Shown piece after piece: positions 1-9,136 of a stretch of DNA of 46,639 nucleotides. Where the stretch lies: NCBI GenBank assembly GCA_046484325.1, contig JAWOJB010000078.1, forward strand, positions 1 through 46,639, given 5' to 3'. How positions within the stretch are numbered: position 1 is the first letter of the stretch; each line of letters starts with the position of its first letter. A model generated the notes under the pieces. It was not told the DNA's origin and ran no database searches. It worked only from the letters and a program-made list of their open reading frames with translations. The position numbers were made by a program, and so were the translations under genes. This DNA comes from JAWOJB01 sp046484325 (GTDB taxonomy: Bacteria > Actinomycetota > Acidimicrobiia > Spongiisociales > ZC4RG35).

Positions 1-468
1 GCCGTCCCCCGTGACATGATCCCCGGCCACGGCCCGGTGGTCTTCGACCTCGGGTTTGGACCGTTCGGATCGGTGATCTCGTTCGAGGGCTCGTTCTCGC
101 GGTACGCCCGCGACGCCGCCAGGTCCGGGGCGGTGCTCCTCGTCGTCGCCACCAACCAGGGCAGCTACCCCCTCTCGGATGCCTCCGACCAGCTCATCGC
201 CATGACCCGGATGCGAGCCGCGGAGCTTGGCGTCGACGTGGTCCACGCCGCCGTCACCGGCCGTTCCACGCTCATCACCGAGGGCGGAGTGACCGGTCGC
301 CGCACGCCGCTCGCCGAGGAGGACGTCGTCATCGGCACCGTTCGGATGCGGGAGGCGGGTTCCACGCTCTACACCCTGCTGGGGGACTGGGTGCAGCTTT
401 CGGCCGTGGCCGGCCTCGCCGTGGTCGTGGGCGCCTCGGTGAGGCGCCGGTCGGGTCAGGTGGCGTAG
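1..468 (+). CDS. lnt: Apolipoprotein N-acyltransferase-like protein, C-terminal part
   Basis: This is the 3' end of a gene whose beginning lies outside the window; the frame is open from base 1. The translation matches the C-terminal half of the carbon-nitrogen hydrolase domain of Lnt, which transfers a third acyl chain to the N-terminal cysteine of lipoproteins at the outer face of the membrane. The hallmarks seen are the TN of VATNQG, the MRAAE of the helix after it, the TG of the next strand, and TLYTLLGDWVQ near the end, followed by one hydrophobic segment. The position that normally holds the catalytic cysteine (CYE in Escherichia coli Lnt) reads SFE, with serine at codon 79-81. Either this is a diverged lineage variant or the enzyme is altered. 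The 3' end overlaps the convergent hydrolase gene by 13 bases. Confidence 0.8.
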   Translation, partial: AVPRDMIPGHGPVVFDLGFGPFGSVISFEGSFSRYARDAARSGAVLLVVATNQGSYPLSDASDQLIAMTRMRAAELGVDVVHAAVTGRSTLITEGGVTGRRTPLAEEDVVIGTVRMREAGSTLYTLLGDWVQLSAVAGLAVVVGASVRRRSGQVA

Positions 469-1412
469 GCCCGGGCGAAGGCATCGACCACCGCCCGGGC
501 GAGCACCGGCTTGGCGCCGTACCACAGGGTGGCGTGGCCGCCGGCCACTTCCCGGAGCTCCGAGCCCGGCCAGTGACGGTTCAGCGCCCGGGTGAGGTCG
601 ACCGGCACGAAGCCGTCGTTCCGGGCAGCGACCAGCACGGCATGACGGGCGTGGTCGGGCGGTTCCACCCGGAGGACGCTCACCGCCGAGAGCCGTCGAC
701 GGAGCTCGGCTTCGGGATCGGCGGGACCGGCGAGGGCCTTCCAGTCGATCCCCGCCCGCAGGATCCCGTCGAGGTAGACGGGCCCCGGGGAGTGGGATGC
801 TGCCAGAGGAGCGGTGGCCAGCGGGCCCTGGGTGGTTGCCGACACGAGGGCTGCCAGGTTCCCGCCCATCGAGAAGCCGGCCACGCCAACGCGGTGGACG
901 GGCGAGAGGCCGGCCACGAGGCCACGGCCCTCCTGGATCGCCCCCATCCCCATGAGGGCGAAGTCGGCGACGGTGCGAATCGCCGGATCCCGGTCGGCGG
1001 CGCTGCGCCGCTCGCCGTAGTAGGGGTTCTCCAGGAGGAGCGAGCCGATCCCGTGTCCCACGAGCCTCCTGGCGAGCGCCAGCCGGGCGGCGTAGCCGTG
1101 GTCGTTCCAGGCCGGCATGAGCAGGCATATCCGGTCCGTGCCCGCCGCCGGCATCACCTGGAGGACGTGGCCGGTGCGGGAGGCTTCGGGGAGCTCGACC
1201 AGAGGGCTCGGGAAGGCACCGCGGCGGAGGCGGAGGTCGCGGCGCCGTTCCCACGGGCCCCACGCGGGGGCGATCGGGGCGGGCGGGCCGAGGTGCTCGA
1301 GGCCGTCGAGCAGGTCCAGGGCCGCGGGATCGCCCCATCCCCCCGAGAAGAGCCTCGACCGGGCGGGGGCCCACCCCAGGGCCATCCCGGCGACTCGATC
1401 GACCGGATGCAT
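456..1412 (-). CDS. Alpha/beta hydrolase, ABHD18-like
   Basis: The 318-residue protein is an alpha/beta hydrolase resembling the ABHD18 (DUF2048) family, whose substrates are poorly known. The family-typical strand and loop reading PAWNDHGY, then LLLENPYYGERR, lie near residues 100-136. The nucleophile elbow GFSMGG follows at about 179-184, and the likely acid and histidine lie in NDGFVP and GGHATLW near the C terminus. No signal peptide or membrane segment is visible. An ATG at 1412 is preferred over the GTG one codon upstream; neither has a clear ribosome binding site. It lies 9 bases after the beta-CASP gene on the same strand and is probably translated from the same message. Confidence 0.8.
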   Translation of the reverse strand: MHPVDRVAGMALGWAPARSRLFSGGWGDPAALDLLDGLEHLGPPAPIAPAWGPWERRRDLRLRRGAFPSPLVELPEASRTGHVLQVMPAAGTDRICLLMPAWNDHGYAARLALARRLVGHGIGSLLLENPYYGERRSAADRDPAIRTVADFALMGMGAIQEGRGLVAGLSPVHRVGVAGFSMGGNLAALVSATTQGPLATAPLAASHSPGPVYLDGILRAGIDWKALAGPADPEAELRRRLSAVSVLRVEPPDHARHAVLVAARNDGFVPVDLTRALNRHWPGSELREVAGGHATLWYGAKPVLARAVVDAFARAYAT

Positions 1413-1421
1413 CACCGAGGC

Positions 1422-2828
1422 CTAGAGCCTGACGCGCTCGTCGAAGGACGGCACGGCTGCCGGTCGATCGAGTCGGATCCGGACGAGAGCGGCGAGGGTG
1501 GCGGAGGCCTCGGGCTCGCCGTGGACGGCGAAGACCTGCTCGGGAGCGCGCTCGGCCGAGGCGACCCAGTCGATCAACTCGGCCTGGTCGGCGTGGACCG
1601 AGAAGTGGGGGATCGCCACCACCCGGGCCCGCACGGGGACATAGCGGCCCAGCAGCTTGAGGGAGGGCTCGCCGGACATGAGGCGGTGGCCTCGGGTCCC
1701 GGTCGCCTGGAACCCGACGAGGACGATGGCGCTGGCCGGGTCGGGGAGCCTTCGGGCGAGATGGTGGAGCACCCGTCCCCCGGCCGCCATCCCCGAGGCC
1801 GAGATGATCACCGCCGGAAGGGGCGCGTCGTTGATCTGTTTCGATTGCTCGACGGTGCGTGCCTCCACGAGCTTGGGTGGGGCGAAGCGCTCCCGGGTGA
1901 GCCGAAGCTCGGGATGCACCTCGGAGTCGCCGTCGGCCACGGCTCGCCGGTAGACGCCCAGCGCCTCGAGGGCGAGCGGAGAGTCGACGTACACCGGGAG
2001 CTCGGGGATCGTCCGTTCCTCCATCAGCCGGTCGAGGGCGAGCAGCACCGTCTCGGTGCGATCCACTGAGAACGCCGGGATGACGACGGCCCCACGTCGC
2101 TCGGCGGTGGCTGCCACCACCTCGGCGAGCTCGTCGCTCCCGTCGCCTGGTGGGTGACGGCGGTCTCCGTACGTCGACTCGATGAGCAGGGTCCCGGCCT
2201 CGGGAGGTGGCTCGGGCGGGAGCAGGATCGGGTGGTGGGAGCGGCCGAGGTCCCCGCTGACGTGGAGCGGCGGTGTTCCATCGTCGAACCCGAGGGTCAC
2301 CGAGGCGGATCCGAGAATGTGCCCGGCCCGCCGGAACTCGACGGCGACCCCATGGGCGGCGGCGACCTCCACGCCGAACTCCACCGGCTCGAAACGCTCG
2401 GCTGCGAGCACCGCATCCTCTTCGGTGTAGAGGGGCAGTGCCGGCCGGTGCCTGGAGAAGCCCTTGCGGTTGGCGTAGCGGGCGTCCTCCTCGTGGATCC
2501 GGCCCGAGTCGGGGAGCAGGATCGCCGAGAGCTCCGAGGTCCGCCTCGTGGCGAGCACCGGGCCGGCGAACCCCTGGGTGACGAGGCGGGGCAGGTAGCC
2601 GGTGTGGTCGAGGTGGGCGTGGGTGATGGCGACGGCGTCGATCGTGGCCGGGTCGACCGGGAAGTCCCGCCAGTTGAGCTGACGCAGCGGCTTGAGCCCC
2701 TGGAACAGGCCACAGTCGACGAGCACCCGCGCGCTCGGGGTGTCGACGAGGAACCGGCTGCCGGTGACGGTGCCCGCTCCGCCGAGGAACTGCAACACCG
2801 GGCTCTCTGGCCGTTCGGCGGCGATCAC
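1422..2828 (-). CDS. MBL-fold beta-CASP RNA nuclease-like protein
   Basis: The 468-residue protein is a metallo-beta-lactamase-fold enzyme of the beta-CASP (Ysh1/CPSF73-like) type, a group of metal-dependent RNases. The opening FLGGAGTVTGS is typical, the zinc motif THAHLDHTG is at about 69-77, and further metal ligands are expected in GHILGSA and in VSGDLGR. The segment ESTYGDR marks the start of the beta-CASP insertion, and a late HFSVHAD block supplies further ligands. It differs from RNase J by lacking that family's long C-terminal extension. A leaderless promoter (TAGCCT) lies 6 bases before the GTG start, so it may be transcribed apart from the CoA-binding gene upstream. Confidence 0.88.
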   Translation of the reverse strand: MIAAERPESPVLQFLGGAGTVTGSRFLVDTPSARVLVDCGLFQGLKPLRQLNWRDFPVDPATIDAVAITHAHLDHTGYLPRLVTQGFAGPVLATRRTSELSAILLPDSGRIHEEDARYANRKGFSRHRPALPLYTEEDAVLAAERFEPVEFGVEVAAAHGVAVEFRRAGHILGSASVTLGFDDGTPPLHVSGDLGRSHHPILLPPEPPPEAGTLLIESTYGDRRHPPGDGSDELAEVVAATAERRGAVVIPAFSVDRTETVLLALDRLMEERTIPELPVYVDSPLALEALGVYRRAVADGDSEVHPELRLTRERFAPPKLVEARTVEQSKQINDAPLPAVIISASGMAAGGRVLHHLARRLPDPASAIVLVGFQATGTRGHRLMSGEPSLKLLGRYVPVRARVVAIPHFSVHADQAELIDWVASAERAPEQVFAVHGEPEASATLAALVRIRLDRPAAVPSFDERVRL

Positions 2829-2834
2829 CGGCTC

Positions 2835-2840
2835 AGGCTA
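2835..2840 (-). promoter_or_regulatory. Putative leaderless -10 (TAGCCT) of the beta-CASP gene
   Basis: On the minus strand TAGCCT lies 6 bases before the GTG start at 2828, and no Shine-Dalgarno sequence intervenes. This fits an actinobacterial -10 of the TANNNT type with transcription starting at or next to the start codon. Confidence 0.5.
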
Positions 2841-2844
2841 GGGC

Positions 2845-3243
2845 TCAGCGGCCCACGGCCCTCAAACGGATCATGATGCAGGCGTCCGCCAGCCACTCGA
2901 ATTCCTCGCGGTCGAGGTAGTCGATCAGCTCGGCACTCTCGGCCCCGGGCTGCAGCCACACCCGGCGGTAACCCAGACCCTTGGCCTCCTGGGCCACGCC
3001 CATCCCCTCCGAGGGCGGCACCACCAGGTTCACGATCGTGGGCTCCTCGGCCAGCGAGGTGAGGTCGGCGTAGGCGGGATCGCCGTCGACGGTGTCACGG
3101 TGGGGGTTGACGGCCGCCACCCGCACCCCCCGCCGCTTGAGGTCGCGGTAGATGATCCCCCCGTACTTGCCGGGGCTGTCGGTGGCCCCCACGACGGCCA
3201 CCAGCGCGTCGGAGTCCTCGAGATACCGGGTGAGGTCGGTCAC
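2845..3243 (-). CDS. CoA-binding Rossmann-fold protein (YccU type)
   Basis: The 132-residue protein has the length and pattern of stand-alone CoA-binding domain proteins related to the N-terminal part of succinyl-CoA synthetase alpha. The glycine-rich turn VAVVGATDSPGKYGG is near residues 15-29, followed by VAAVNPH, the strand IVNLVVPP, and the tail motif VWLQPGAES. Members of this family bind CoA, but most have no defined reaction. The GTG start at 3243 has no visible ribosome binding site. A 45-base stem-loop separates it from the HAD gene upstream. Confidence 0.8.
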   Translation of the reverse strand: MTDLTRYLEDSDALVAVVGATDSPGKYGGIIYRDLKRRGVRVAAVNPHRDTVDGDPAYADLTSLAEEPTIVNLVVPPSEGMGVAQEAKGLGYRRVWLQPGAESAELIDYLDREEFEWLADACIMIRLRAVGR

Positions 3244-3288
3244 GCCCGGGTCAACGCCGCGGAGACCGGCGCTGTTCCCGCCAGACGT

Positions 3289-3333
3289 TCATTGAGCAGA
3301 TTGGTGGCTCCAGGCCACGTCGTTGCTCAATGA
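3289..3333. terminator. Strong stem-loop between the HAD and CoA-binding genes
   Basis: The arms TCATTGAGCA (3289-3298) and TGCTCAATGA (3324-3333) are perfect 10-base inverted repeats around a 25-base loop. The loop contains a second 5-base hairpin (GTGGC at 3304-3308, GCCAC at 3314-3318). The right arm covers the stop codon of the HAD gene. No T-run follows on either side, so a classical intrinsic terminator is not certain; an RNA-processing site or protein-binding site is possible. Confidence 0.5.
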
Positions 3334-4004
3334 TCGGCTCGGGTGATGACCAGCTCGGCCAGGACCCCAAGATCGGGGGCCACCAGCGCAGGCGGGTCCT
3401 CGGGCAGCCCCCAGACGGCCCCGGGGCGGGCGAGGAAGGCGCCGGGCACGCCCACCGAGCGGGCTCCGGAGACATCCCAGTCGTGGGCGGCGACCATCAG
3501 CATCTCGTCCACTTCGACGTCCAGCACCGCCGCCGCGTGGAGGTAGGTCTCGGGAGCCGGCTTGAACCGTCGCACGGCATCGATGCTGATGACGCGCTCG
3601 AAGAACCGTTCGATCCCGGCGTGGCCGAGCTGCTCGGTGGCGAGGTCGCCGGTACCGTTGGTGAGGACCGCCATCCGGAACCCGGCGCCGCCCAGACGCT
3701 CGAGGGCGGGCCCCACGTCGGGATGGGCCGGGAGCCGGCGCAGGCCGGCGATCACCGTGACGACGGCACCGGGTGAAGGATCCAGCCCTCGCCGCTGGGC
3801 GGTGACGAGCAGGGTCTCGACGGCGATCGTCTCGAACGACCGGTAGCGATTGGTGTGGTTGGCGACGAGCGAGCCGTGGAGGAGGCGGGCGAACCACTCG
3901 CCTATCGGCTCGGTCGACCCGACCAGATCGGCGAAGGCGGATTCCAGAGCACCCAGATCCAGCAGGGTCCCGTTGACGTCGAACAGGAGCACCCGTGGGC
4001 TCAC
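3327..4004 (-). CDS. HAD-family hydrolase, haloacid dehalogenase type II-like
   Basis: The 225-residue protein is a HAD-superfamily hydrolase. Motif I is DVNGT at residues 9-13, with the nucleophile aspartate first and an asparagine where phosphatases usually carry the second aspartate. Motif II is the threonine in VLTNGT, motif III the lysine in RRFKPAPETY, and motif IV the block MLMVAAHDWDVSGA. The VAAHDWDV block is characteristic of type II 2-haloacid dehalogenase relatives, but the true substrate cannot be read from sequence. Its start overlaps the end of the thioesterase gene by 4 bases (ATGA), so the two are probably translationally coupled. Confidence 0.85.
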   Translation of the reverse strand: MSPRVLLFDVNGTLLDLGALESAFADLVGSTEPIGEWFARLLHGSLVANHTNRYRSFETIAVETLLVTAQRRGLDPSPGAVVTVIAGLRRLPAHPDVGPALERLGGAGFRMAVLTNGTGDLATEQLGHAGIERFFERVISIDAVRRFKPAPETYLHAAAVLDVEVDEMLMVAAHDWDVSGARSVGVPGAFLARPGAVWGLPEDPPALVAPDLGVLAELVITRADH

Positions 4005-4429
4005 CGGGCCACCGGGCTCCCCTGGAGGCGCTCGACGGCATGGATGAACCAGTCGGGCACCGGCGTCTTCTCGAAGGTGGTGTGATCGAGGAACACGTAG
4101 ACCTCCCGCCCCTCAACCACCACCTGCTGCGACCCCTCCTCCCACGTCCTGAACTCGAAGACGGCCGAGGTCGTCCCGACCCGTCCCACCTCGACTCCCG
4201 TCACGAGGGTGTCGCCCAGCCGCCCAGGCGAACGGAAGTCCAGCTCGACCCGGCCGACGACGGCCTCGTACCCCCGCTCGACGAACTCCGACCACGGGAT
4301 GCCGAGGGCGTCGAAGTAGTCGGTGAGGGCGTCATCGACGTAGGTGAGGTAGTTGGCATTGAAGACGATTCCCTGGGCATCGGTGTCGGAGAAACGGATC
4401 TTGCGGTGGTAGGTGACGGGGAACGGCAT
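4001..4429 (-). CDS. Acyl-CoA thioesterase, hot-dog fold (YbgC/FadM-like)
   Basis: The 142-residue protein fits the 4HBT hot-dog thioesterases that hydrolyse acyl-CoA. The family motif DTDAQGIVFNANYL sits at about residues 15-28; the second aspartate (D17) is the catalytic position in YbgC-like enzymes. Length is normal. The ATG start at 4429 follows a putative leaderless promoter and is divergent from acs. The HAD gene overlaps its 3' end by 4 bases. Confidence 0.88.
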   Translation of the reverse strand: MPFPVTYHRKIRFSDTDAQGIVFNANYLTYVDDALTDYFDALGIPWSEFVERGYEAVVGRVELDFRSPGRLGDTLVTGVEVGRVGTTSAVFEFRTWEEGSQQVVVEGREVYVFLDHTTFEKTPVPDWFIHAVERLQGSPVAR

Positions 4430-4436
4430 CCGGGAG

Positions 4437-4442
4437 ACGCTA
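4437..4442 (-). promoter_or_regulatory. Putative leaderless -10 (TAGCGT) of the thioesterase gene
   Basis: TAGCGT on the minus strand lies 7 bases before the ATG at 4429, with no Shine-Dalgarno sequence between. Confidence 0.5.
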
Positions 4443-4516
4443 GCCCGGGTGGGGCCGTCCGGCCCGGGCGGTGGCGGTCCCGGATTGGTAGGTTCTCGGG
4501 GTCATCGTCGCAGTAC

Positions 4517-4523
4517 GGGAGGA
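4517..4523 (+). promoter_or_regulatory. Ribosome binding site of acs
   Basis: GGGAGGA lies 4 bases before the ATG at 4528 and supports that start. A possible -10 hexamer TAGGTT is at 4489-4494, giving a leader of about 25-30 bases. Confidence 0.6.
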
Positions 4524-4527
4524 TTTC

Positions 4528-6473
<1,946 letters not shown>

Positions 6474-6477
<4 letters not shown>

Positions 6478-6487
6478 GCCGGCTCAG
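6474..6487. terminator. 14-base palindrome joining two stop codons
   Basis: CTGAGCCGGCTCAG is a perfect palindrome that contains the acs stop (6475-6477) and, on the other strand, the mmsA stop (6484-6486). It lies exactly between convergent genes, but it has no loop or T-run, so a terminator role is weak. Confidence 0.3.
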
Positions 6488-7980
6488 CGGCCGTGCTGGG
6501 GGAACCCGAGGTCCACACCCCGGTGGATCGGGTCGGGCCAGCGCGTGATCACGACCTTCTGGCGGGTGTAGAAGTGGACGCCCTCGGGCCCGTAGATCGC
6601 GTGTGAACCGAAGATCGAGTCCTTCCATCCCCCGAAGCTATGGAAGCTGAGGGGGACCGGGATGGGCACATTGACCCCGACCATCCCAACCTGGATCTCG
6701 TTCTGGAACTTGCGGGCGGCACCGCCGTCGTTGGTGAACACGGCGGTGCCGTTGCCGTACGGGTTGTCGTTGACCATCCGGATCGCCTGCTCGTAATGGT
6801 CGACCCGGACCACCGAAAGCACGGGCCCGAAGATCTCGTCCCGGTAGATCGACATGCTCGGCTGCACACGGTCGAAGAGGCACGGCCCGAGAAAGAAGCC
6901 ACCCTCGTGACCGGCCACCCTGAGGTCTCGCCCGTCGACCCTCAGGTCGGCCCCCTCGGCCACGCCGGCATCGACGTACCCGGCCACCCGCTCGAGGTGC
7001 TGGCGGGTTACGAGGGGACCCATCTGCGAGGTCTCGTCCATGCCCGGGCCCACCCGCAGGTGGGCGATGCGTCGTTCGATCTCGGGGAGAAGCCGGTCGG
7101 CGGCGTCGCCCACGGCGACGACCACCGAGATCGCCATGCAGCGCTCACCTGCGGATCCGTAGCCCGCCGAGACGGCGGCGTCGGCAGCGAGTTCCATGTC
7201 GGCGTCGGGGAGCACGACCATGTGGTTCTTGGCACCCCCGAGTGCCTGGACCCGCTTGCCGTTGGCGGTGCCGGTCGAGTAGATGTGCCGGGCGACCGGG
7301 GTGGAGCCGACGAAGCTCACAGCCCGGATGTCGGGGTGCTCGAGGATCCGGTCCACCGCGACCCGGTCTCCGTGGACGACGTTGAGGACTCCGTGGGGGA
7401 GCCCCGCCTCCCTGAAGAGCTCGGCGAGCAGCACCGAGGTGGAGGGGTCCTTCTCGGACGGCTTCAGGACGAACGGGTTCCCGCAGGCGATCGCCATCGG
7501 GAACATCCACATCGGGACCATGGCCGGGAAGTTGAACGGTGTGATCCCGGCCGCCACCCCGAGTGGCTGGCGGATCGTGAGGGTGTCCACGCCCGTGGAC
7601 ACCTGCTCGGAGAAGTCTCCCTTCAGCAGGTGGGGGATGCCACAGGCGAACTCGACCACCTCGATGCCGCGCTGTACCTCGCCGAGGGCGTCGTCGAGGG
7701 TCTTGCCGTGCTCGGACGTGACCGTCTTGGCAAGGTCATGCCGGTGGGCCTCCAACAGGTCCCGGTAGGCGAACATCACCCGCTGGCGGCGGGTGACGGG
7801 GGCGTCCCTCCATTCGGGAAAGGCGGCCAGGGCGCTCGCCACGGCTCGATCGACGTCCTCCAGCGAGGCGAACGCCACGGTCGCAGCCTGCTCGCCGGTC
7901 GCCGGGTCGTACACCGGCCCGAACCGCTCGCTCGTTCCCTCGTACGGCTTGCCGTCGATCCAATGGGTGATGCTCTGCAT
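6484..7980 (-). CDS. mmsA: CoA-acylating methylmalonate-semialdehyde dehydrogenase
   Basis: The 498-residue aldehyde dehydrogenase matches the MmsA/IolA family, which oxidises methylmalonate or malonate semialdehyde with NAD and CoA to propionyl- or acetyl-CoA and CO2. The segments GITPFNFPAMVPMWMFP, SFVGSTPVA and YGSAGERCMAIS are characteristic, with the catalytic cysteine at about residue 281. The C-terminal IPVPLSFHSFGGWK block separates this family from other aldehyde dehydrogenases. The ATG at 7980 is preferred to one 33 bases upstream because AGGTGGAG lies just before it. It probably acts with the aminotransferase at 9137-10423, in valine or beta-alanine breakdown, and the two may once have been adjacent. 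Confidence 0.92.
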   Translation of the reverse strand: MQSITHWIDGKPYEGTSERFGPVYDPATGEQAATVAFASLEDVDRAVASALAAFPEWRDAPVTRRQRVMFAYRDLLEAHRHDLAKTVTSEHGKTLDDALGEVQRGIEVVEFACGIPHLLKGDFSEQVSTGVDTLTIRQPLGVAAGITPFNFPAMVPMWMFPMAIACGNPFVLKPSEKDPSTSVLLAELFREAGLPHGVLNVVHGDRVAVDRILEHPDIRAVSFVGSTPVARHIYSTGTANGKRVQALGGAKNHMVVLPDADMELAADAAVSAGYGSAGERCMAISVVVAVGDAADRLLPEIERRIAHLRVGPGMDETSQMGPLVTRQHLERVAGYVDAGVAEGADLRVDGRDLRVAGHEGGFFLGPCLFDRVQPSMSIYRDEIFGPVLSVVRVDHYEQAIRMVNDNPYGNGTAVFTNDGGAARKFQNEIQVGMVGVNVPIPVPLSFHSFGGWKDSIFGSHAIYGPEGVHFYTRQKVVITRWPDPIHRGVDLGFPQHGR

Positions 7981-8040
7981 GTCTCCACCTGCCGAGAAGC
8001 CCGGCTCATGCAAGCACGCCCGCAGGCGAAGAGGCCAACC

Positions 8041-8084
8041 AGTGAACCCAAAGTGCCAATAGTTGTCGTCTCAGGTTCACTCGA
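8041..8084. repeat. Flanking stem-loop repeat, left copy
   Basis: This 44-base unit aligns without gaps with 9060-9103; I count 37 identical positions. Its ends AGTGAACC (8041-8048) and GGTTCACT (8074-8081) form an 8-base inverted repeat. The centre GCCAATAGTTGTC (8055-8067) is identical in both copies. The inner part of the stem is broken here, as if decayed. Confidence 0.85.
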
Positions 8085-8131
8085 CGGCAAGGGCCTCCTC
8101 ACCATCCCCTCCTTCGGGCATGGTGGGCGAC

Positions 8132-9064
8132 ATGGAAGGGGTCGATGCGCTCTTCGCCGCCCAGCATGGGGTCGTCTCTCTGGAGCAGGCCCTCGCCGCG
8201 GGGATGAGCGGCCGGCGCATCCGGCACCTCGTCGCCACGGGCCGCTGGCAGCTCCGTTCGAGGGGTGTCTATGCGGTCGCGAGCGCGCCACGAACATGGG
8301 AACAGGATCTGATGGCGGCCGTAGTGGGGAGGCCCCCCGCCGTGGTCTCGGGCCGGTCGGCGGCCGCGCTGCATCGATTTCCCGGCTTCATCCGGCGGGG
8401 AGTGCCCCAGATCACGATCCCCTGTGACTCCTCCACCGGTCCCGCCGTGGCCGGGGTGACGCGGTCGATCTACTTCTCGGCTCTGTCCGTGGTGGAGGTC
8501 GGCGGCATCCCGGCCACCTCCCCCGCCGAGACGGTGTTCGGTGTCATGAATGTGGCGGGGGTCGACCGGCTCGAGCGAATCGTCGACGCCGTCCTCGTCG
8601 CCGACTCGACGGCCGTCACCGAGCTCCTCGACATCCTCGACAGGGTGGAGAAGGACCGGCTCCGTGGGATTCGCAAGCTCCGCCCCATCCTGCAGGAGCG
8701 TCTGACCGACGACCACGTGCCGAACGAGAGCGAGCTCGAGCACCGCCTCGACCTCGTCCTGAACCACCCGGCGGTGCCGGTCGCCGTGCGCCAGCACCCG
8801 CTGCCGTGGGCGCCGCACACCCGCCACAGGGTCGATCGCTTCATCCCGGCCTGGGGCATGATCGTGGAGGCCGACGGCCGCGCCTGGCACGCTCGGGCCG
8901 AGGACTTCGAGAGGGACCGCGAGCGCGACAACCTGGCCGCCGCCTCGGGCATCGCCATCCTGCGTTTCACCGCGAGGATGCTCGAGGACCCCGTCCGCTG
9001 TCGCAGATGGGTGCTCGACGCGGCCCGATCTCGGCAGGAGACGCCCGACCCCCTCGTCGAGTGA
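8132..9064 (+). CDS. AbiEi-like HTH plus DUF559 (Vsr-like) nuclease protein
   Basis: The protein has about 310 residues. The N-terminal 60 residues (LFAAQHGVVSLEQALAAGMS, then IRHLVATGRWQLRSRGVYAV) look like the winged-helix domain of type IV AbiEi antitoxin-like proteins. The C-terminal part resembles DUF559, a PD-(D/E)XK fold related to Vsr: NESELEHRL, then HRVDRFIPAWGMIVEADGRAWH, then DRERDNLAAASGIAILRFT. E, D and E residues suitable for metal binding are present, so nuclease activity is plausible but unproven. The ATG at 8132 is chosen because homology begins there; an ATG at 8120 is possible. Both ends lie next to or inside stem-loop repeats. Confidence 0.75.
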   Translation: MEGVDALFAAQHGVVSLEQALAAGMSGRRIRHLVATGRWQLRSRGVYAVASAPRTWEQDLMAAVVGRPPAVVSGRSAAALHRFPGFIRRGVPQITIPCDSSTGPAVAGVTRSIYFSALSVVEVGGIPATSPAETVFGVMNVAGVDRLERIVDAVLVADSTAVTELLDILDRVEKDRLRGIRKLRPILQERLTDDHVPNESELEHRLDLVLNHPAVPVAVRQHPLPWAPHTRHRVDRFIPAWGMIVEADGRAWHARAEDFERDRERDNLAAASGIAILRFTARMLEDPVRCRRWVLDAARSRQETPDPLVE

Positions 9065-9103
9065 ACCTGAAACGCCAATAGTTGTCTCTTCAGGTTCACT
9101 CGA
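9057..9103. repeat. Flanking stem-loop repeat, right copy
   Basis: TCGAGTGAACCTGAA (9057-9071) and TTCAGGTTCACTCGA (9089-9103) are a perfect 15-base inverted repeat around a 17-base loop holding GCCAATAGTTGTC (9074-9086). The 44 bases 9060-9103 match the left copy. The stop codon of the nuclease gene (9062-9064) is in the left arm. It could also end transcription, although no T-run follows. Confidence 0.88.
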
Positions 9104-9136
9104 TGCATCGGAGGAGCCGCAACGCGACCCTCCCGC

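Larger units (their letters stand above)
8041..9103. mobile_element. Putative nuclease element bounded by stem-loop repeats
   Basis: A single gene for an AbiEi-like/DUF559 protein lies between two direct copies of a 44-base palindromic unit, and the gene's stop codon is inside the right copy. The unit sits between mmsA and an aminotransferase gene that share a strand and probably a pathway, which suggests insertion into an older operon. No transposase and no clear target-site duplication are visible. Mobility is inferred from the layout alone. Confidence 0.5.

Noticed and set aside
534..2069. Long plus-strand open frame opposite the ABHD18-like and beta-CASP genes
   Set aside because: Its translation is low-complexity and rich in G, R, P, E and H with no family motif, as expected for the antisense frame of GC-rich genes.
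3289..3333. Integron attC-like site
   Set aside because: The stem-loop lacks the conserved RYYYAAC and GTTRRRY core sites, and no integrase is near.
8132..9064. Toxin-antitoxin pair of the AbiE type
   Set aside because: Only an AbiEi-like N-terminal domain is present, joined to a nuclease-like domain; there is no adjacent AbiEii-type nucleotidyltransferase gene.
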